NCBI GenBank assembly: GCA_031418215.1
Contig: JANOXC010000193.1
Span: 1 to 25,561, forward strand
Length of the DNA: 25,561 bases
From: JANOXC01 sp031418215
Lineage (GTDB): Bacteria > Bacteroidota > Bacteroidia > AKYH767-A > OLB10
Direction of reading: 5' to 3'
Part shown: piece by piece, positions 22,180 to 25,561 of the stretch
How positions within the stretch are numbered: the first letter of the stretch is position 1
How the letters are laid out: each line of letters starts with the position of its first letter
Translations under genes and position numbers: made by a program
Notes under the pieces: generated by a model
What the model was told of the DNA's origin: nothing
Seen by the model: only the letters and a program-made list of their open reading frames with translations
Databases searched by the model: none

Positions 22180-24135
22180 ATGTCTTCCTCCGATTATTGC
22201 AACAGCCTTACTAAGTATTCACGCCTATTGACCCGTGAGGTAAAAATTGGCGATGTTCCATTGGGTGCAAATCACCCTATCCGCGTGCAAAGCATGACCA
22301 CTACCGACACTATGGATACCATGGCAACGGTAGCGCAATCTATTCGTATGATTGATGCAGGATGCGAATTTGTTCGCATTACAGCACCAAGCATTAATGA
22401 AGCAAAAAATCTGGAGAACATAAAAATAGAATTGCGCAAAAGAGGTTATCAAACTCCTTTGATTGCTGATATTCATTTTACACCGAATGCTGCTGAGGTA
22501 GCAGCACGCATTGTTGAAAAGGTTCGCATCAATCCGGGAAATTTTGCTGATAAGAAAAAGTTTGAAACGATTGATTATACCGATGCTGCTTATGTTGAAG
22601 AACTTGATCGAATCCGTCAACGGTTTATTCCACTCGTAAAAATTTGTAAGGAATATGGTACTGCCATGCGCATAGGCACAAACCATGGATCATTAAGTGA
22701 CCGCATCATGAGTCGTTATGGTGATACGCCAAATGGCATGGTTGAATCAGCATTAGAGTTTTTACGAATATGTGAGGCAGAAGGCTATTACAATATCGTG
22801 CTAAGCATGAAATCCAGTAATCCGCAAGTTATGGTGCAGGCATACCGATTGCTGATACAACAGATGCATGCCGAAGGAATGAATTATCCATTACACTTGG
22901 GTGTTACTGAAGCCGGTGAAGGAGAAGACGGAAGAATTAAATCAGCGGTTGGAATTGGCACACTGCTGGAAGATGGCATCGGCGACACTGTTCGCGTATC
23001 ATTAACGGAAGATCCTGAATTTGAAATTCCCGTTGCACAGCAATTAGTTGAACGTTACAAGCACAACAATCAGCATCAACCTATTCAAAATATTACTACG
23101 GAATTACCTTATTCTCCTTATGCCTATCACCGTCGTGAAACAATTTCGGTAACGAACATTGGCGGACACCAGGTACCCAGGGTGATTACAGATCTTAGTC
23201 ATTTAAGTAAAATAACACCGGCAGCATTTTTCAGTGCAGGATACAATTATAAAGTTACCCTTGACAAATGGAGCCTCAGCGATCAAGCCAGTGATTATAT
23301 ATATACTGCAGATCAATCTGTAGATTTTGAAATTCCGGGCACCCTTGGAATAATATATAATAATGCTTTATGGAAAGAGCGGAAATCACAAAAGCAATTA
23401 TTTCCATTATTTAAAGTACAAGAGTTTCTCCATTCAGAAATTATTTCCGATGCTTTGAATTTTGTCTTAATAAATGATGATTTTATTTCCGGCTCATTCA
23501 TCCAATCACTGTCAGTAAGAAAAGAGCCCATTGTTTTAGTGATGGAAACAACCAATGAACGTTCCATGGCAGCGATGCGGAGAATGTTTATAGAATTGTG
23601 TCATTTGAGATTAAGATTTCCTGTTATTGTTAAACGTAATTATCAGTCAATAACGGAGGAACAATTGCAATTGCATGCATCTACCGATATTGGCGGACTG
23701 CTGCTTGATGGATTTGGTGATGGGTTGTGGATTAATGCAGATAAGATTTCATCCTCACAAACAATTAACCGTTTATCATTCGGAATATTGCAAGCTTGTC
23801 GTCAACGTATTTCAAAAACAGAATATATCAGTTGCCCCAGCTGCGGACGAACATTATTTGATCTGCAAGAAACAACGGCAAAAATCCGTAACAGGACCGA
23901 TCATTTAAAAGGAGTGAAGATTGCCATCATGGGATGTATAGTAAATGGCCCCGGCGAAATGGCTGATGCCGATTATGGGTATGTGGGATCAGGTCCCGGT
24001 AAGATCACTTTATATAAAGGCAAAGAGGTAGTGACACGCAGTATTGAAAGTGCAAAAGCTGTTGACGCCCTCATAGATCTTATCAAACAAAATGGCGATT
24101 GGGTGGAAAAATCAATCGTTGAAGAACATGCCTGA
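22180..24135 (+). CDS. ispG: 4-hydroxy-3-methylbut-2-enyl diphosphate synthase, long Bacteroidota form
   Basis: IspG (GcpE) converts MEcPP to HMBPP, the penultimate step of the MEP isoprenoid pathway, using a 4Fe-4S cluster. From the ATG at 22180 the protein has 651 residues. The N-terminal TIM barrel shows REVKIGDVPLGANHPIRVQSMTT, FVRITAPS, PLIADIHFTPNAA, RINPGNF, RIGTNHGSLSDRI and LHLGVTEAGEGEDGRIKSAVGIG. A roughly 240-residue insert (about 300-535) is the extra domain known from Bacteroidota, Chlamydia and plant IspG. The C-terminal reductase-like domain has the cluster ligands C552-PS-C555, C586 in MGCIVNGPGE, and Glu593. The upstream in-frame extension to 22087 runs through the terminator and promoter and was rejected. 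It is a single-gene unit; no other MEP gene is nearby. Confidence 0.96.
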   Translation: MSSSDYCNSLTKYSRLLTREVKIGDVPLGANHPIRVQSMTTTDTMDTMATVAQSIRMIDAGCEFVRITAPSINEAKNLENIKIELRKRGYQTPLIADIHFTPNAAEVAARIVEKVRINPGNFADKKKFETIDYTDAAYVEELDRIRQRFIPLVKICKEYGTAMRIGTNHGSLSDRIMSRYGDTPNGMVESALEFLRICEAEGYYNIVLSMKSSNPQVMVQAYRLLIQQMHAEGMNYPLHLGVTEAGEGEDGRIKSAVGIGTLLEDGIGDTVRVSLTEDPEFEIPVAQQLVERYKHNNQHQPIQNITTELPYSPYAYHRRETISVTNIGGHQVPRVITDLSHLSKITPAAFFSAGYNYKVTLDKWSLSDQASDYIYTADQSVDFEIPGTLGIIYNNALWKERKSQKQLFPLFKVQEFLHSEIISDALNFVLINDDFISGSFIQSLSVRKEPIVLVMETTNERSMAAMRRMFIELCHLRLRFPVIVKRNYQSITEEQLQLHASTDIGGLLLDGFGDGLWINADKISSSQTINRLSFGILQACRQRISKTEYISCPSCGRTLFDLQETTAKIRNRTDHLKGVKIAIMGCIVNGPGEMADADYGYVGSGPGKITLYKGKEVVTRSIESAKAVDALIDLIKQNGDWVEKSIVEEHA

Positions 24136-24151
24136 ATAACATCATCAACTT

Positions 24152-24179
24152 TGTCATTCTGAGTGTAAACAAAGAATCG
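24152..24179. repeat. Solitary GTCAT-type hairpin repeat
   Basis: TGTCATTCTGAG begins at 24152 and AAAGAATCG ends at 24179. The inner arms ATTCT (24156-24160) and AGAAT (24173-24177) form a 5-bp stem with a 12-base loop. It has the same layout as the units near 6700-6900 and 11865-11977 but a different, still complementary, stem sequence. It lies between ispG and lipB. Confidence 0.6.
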
Positions 24180-24266
24180 TATGTCCCGATGTGAAGAAAA
24201 TTTAAACTACAAGGTTGAATCAATTTCATAAACATTTAGCAAATTATTTCGAATTAATTAATAGGT

Positions 24267-25007
24267 ATGCAGCAAGTACAGTTTCACGATTTAGGAAATA
24301 TCGATTTCAGGGAATGCTGGAACTTGCAGGAGCATTTGCTCAATGAAGCAGTGGAAAGAAAAATGCAGAACCGGGAACTTTCTTCTGATGCTCAAATTTC
24401 TGCTCAACATCACTTGCTTTTTTGCGAACATCCTCATGTATATACTTTAGGAAAAAGTGGGCATGAAAAACATTTATTGATCAATGATAAGTTCCTGGAT
24501 AAAATTAATGCCACCTATTATCGAATTAACCGTGGTGGCGATATTACCTATCATGGCCCCGGACAATTAGTAGGTTACCCCATTCTTGACCTGGATTTTT
24601 TCTTCAATGATATTCATCTCTATCTACGCTACCTGGAAGAAGCAGTAATATTAATGCTGGCTGATTATGGCATTCGTGGCGGACGAACAAAAGGTCAAAC
24701 CGGCGTGTGGCTGGATGAAGATGATCCTGTTCTCGCAAGAAAAATATGTGCTTACGGTGTTCGTTGCAGCCGATGGGTTACTATGCATGGATTCGCCTTA
24801 AACATCAATACTGATCTTTCCTATTTTAATCACATCGTTCCCTGTGGAATTACTGATAAAACAGTAACATCAATGCAACAAGAACTGGGAAGAACGCTTG
24901 ATATGCAGGAAGTGAAAGATAAAGTGAAACATTACTTTGTTATGGTTTTTAATTGTGAAATCATTGCTGCAGTGCCAGCCTTTAAAGAAGAAACTGCTCA
25001 ATTATGA
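24267..25007 (+). CDS. lipB: Octanoyltransferase (lipoate biosynthesis)
   Basis: LipB transfers octanoate from acyl carrier protein to lipoyl domains, the first step of lipoate assembly on 2-oxoacid dehydrogenases and the glycine cleavage system. The 246-residue product shows the family blocks HHLLFCEHPHVYTLGKSG (48-65), YRINRGGDITYHGPGQLVGYPILDL (85-109), TGVWLDEDDPVLARKICAYGVRCSRWVTMHGFALNIN (145-181) and HIVPCGITDKTVTSM (189-203). The catalytic dyad is Lys159 and Cys193. Its TGA overlaps the ATG of the next gene as ATGA, so the downstream serine hydrolase is probably co-translated. No lipA gene is visible in the window. No clear promoter was recognised in the 131 bases upstream. Confidence 0.96.
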   Translation: MQQVQFHDLGNIDFRECWNLQEHLLNEAVERKMQNRELSSDAQISAQHHLLFCEHPHVYTLGKSGHEKHLLINDKFLDKINATYYRINRGGDITYHGPGQLVGYPILDLDFFFNDIHLYLRYLEEAVILMLADYGIRGGRTKGQTGVWLDEDDPVLARKICAYGVRCSRWVTMHGFALNINTDLSYFNHIVPCGITDKTVTSMQQELGRTLDMQEVKDKVKHYFVMVFNCEIIAAVPAFKEETAQL

Positions 25008-25561
25008 AAAAAGTTTTAAAAGGAATCGCTTACAGCATTGGTGTATTATTGATCCTGTTTAATATATATATTTTATTTAGTGGAAAATCATATGTATACA
25101 AAGCACTTGTCTATAATTTTGTTGATATAGATGATAATGATATTTTCACGCAACGTAAGGTTCCTATTGGAGAAGGAATTGAATGGCCTTTTCATGCATT
25201 ATATCAGAAGAAAGTAATGCCACAATACCTTATGGATTCGCTTGAGAAATATAAAAGTGTGGCTTTTGTAATTATAAAAAACGATTCCTTGTTATTTGAA
25301 AAATACTGGGAAACATACAGCGACTCTTCCATCTCCAATTCATTTTCAATGGCCAAGAGCATTGTCGGCATATTGACCGGAATTGCTGTTGACGAAGGAA
25401 AAATAAAAAGTCTGGATGAACCTGTTGCCGATTTTATTCCTGAATTTAAAGAAGGTGATTTGGCAAAGATCACCGTTCGACATTTGTTGATGATGAGTTC
25501 CGGTTTGGATTGGGATGAAGCCTATTCCAGCCTTTTTTCTCCAACTACAGAAGCTTATTAT
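25004..25561 (+). CDS. Membrane-anchored beta-lactamase-family serine hydrolase (partial, 5' end only)
   Basis: The frame is open from the ATG at 25004 to the end of the window (186 codons, no stop). Residues about 7-26 form one membrane segment (IAYSIGVLLILFNIYILF). The region from about 80 matches the class C beta-lactamase/esterase family: LEKYKSVAFVIIKNDSLLFEKYWETY, then the SxxK nucleophile motif S115-MA-K118 in FSMAKSIVGILTGIAVDEGKI, then LDEPVADFIPEF and ITVRHLLMMSSGLDWDE. The YxN and HxG-type motifs would lie beyond the window. Such proteins are peptidases, esterases or D-Ala peptide hydrolases acting outside the inner membrane; the substrate is not predictable. It overlaps the lipB stop by 4 bases (ATGA), which fixes the start. 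Confidence 0.88.
   Translation, partial: MKKVLKGIAYSIGVLLILFNIYILFSGKSYVYKALVYNFVDIDDNDIFTQRKVPIGEGIEWPFHALYQKKVMPQYLMDSLEKYKSVAFVIIKNDSLLFEKYWETYSDSSISNSFSMAKSIVGILTGIAVDEGKIKSLDEPVADFIPEFKEGDLAKITVRHLLMMSSGLDWDEAYSSLFSPTTEAYY

Noticed and set aside
1..25561. A defence island, prophage or integrated element
   Set aside because: No nuclease, helicase, restriction, toxin-antitoxin, integrase, transposase or phage structural gene was recognised; the repeats are intergenic and small.

Overview
The window looks like a chromosomal segment of a Bacteroidota bacterium, probably of the Chitinophagales/Sphingobacteriia type. Four signs point there. Many large secreted proteins carry type IX secretion (T9SS) C-terminal domains, both type A and the type B 'gliding motility-associated' form. 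IspG has the long form with a central insert domain. Several genes are preceded by the Bacteroidota promoter (TTG / TAnnTTTG). The DNA is AT-rich with few recognisable Shine-Dalgarno sites. No tRNA, rRNA, CRISPR array, transposase, integrase or phage gene was seen.

Bases 1-2352 (minus strand) hold a secreted leucine-rich-repeat protein cut off by the window edge before its sorting tail. Bases 2700-6674 hold a plus-strand cassette: a di-heme MauG/cytochrome c peroxidase-type enzyme followed by two tandem paralogous YHYH-domain proteins, of which only the second has a T9SS tail. After an array of hairpin repeats come a secreted beta-helix (pectate-lyase-like) protein, a single-domain rhodanese translationally coupled to a small membrane protein, and a DinB-family protein. 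A bidirectionally placed hairpin separates these from a minus-strand block with a pseudouridine catabolic pair (psuK-psuG) and a large secreted CotH-kinase protein.

From 14390 to 18363 are two tandem paralogous type B T9SS proteins with propeller-like repeats. A 617-base gene-poor stretch then carries 3.3 copies of a ~122-bp tandem repeat. It leads into a housekeeping block: prs, rplY and pth, then a small T9SS protein, ispG, lipB and the start of a membrane-anchored serine hydrolase. This block covers PRPP supply, ribosome/5S RNA binding, peptidyl-tRNA recycling, isoprenoid synthesis and lipoate transfer.

The most distinctive things not explained by the genes are intergenic repeats. One is a dispersed GTCAT...ATC hairpin family whose inner stem changes in a compensated way between copies. 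Another is the 122-bp array in front of prs. A third is a nested inverted repeat between the LRR gene and the peroxidase. At protein level the notable points are the peroxidase-YHYH-YHYH cassette and the LPX-type (YopM/IpaH-like) 20-residue leucine-rich repeats with a cysteine ladder in a presumed T9SS cargo. I did not find a clear new defence or mobile system. All calls rest on reading the sequence and on family knowledge, with no database search.
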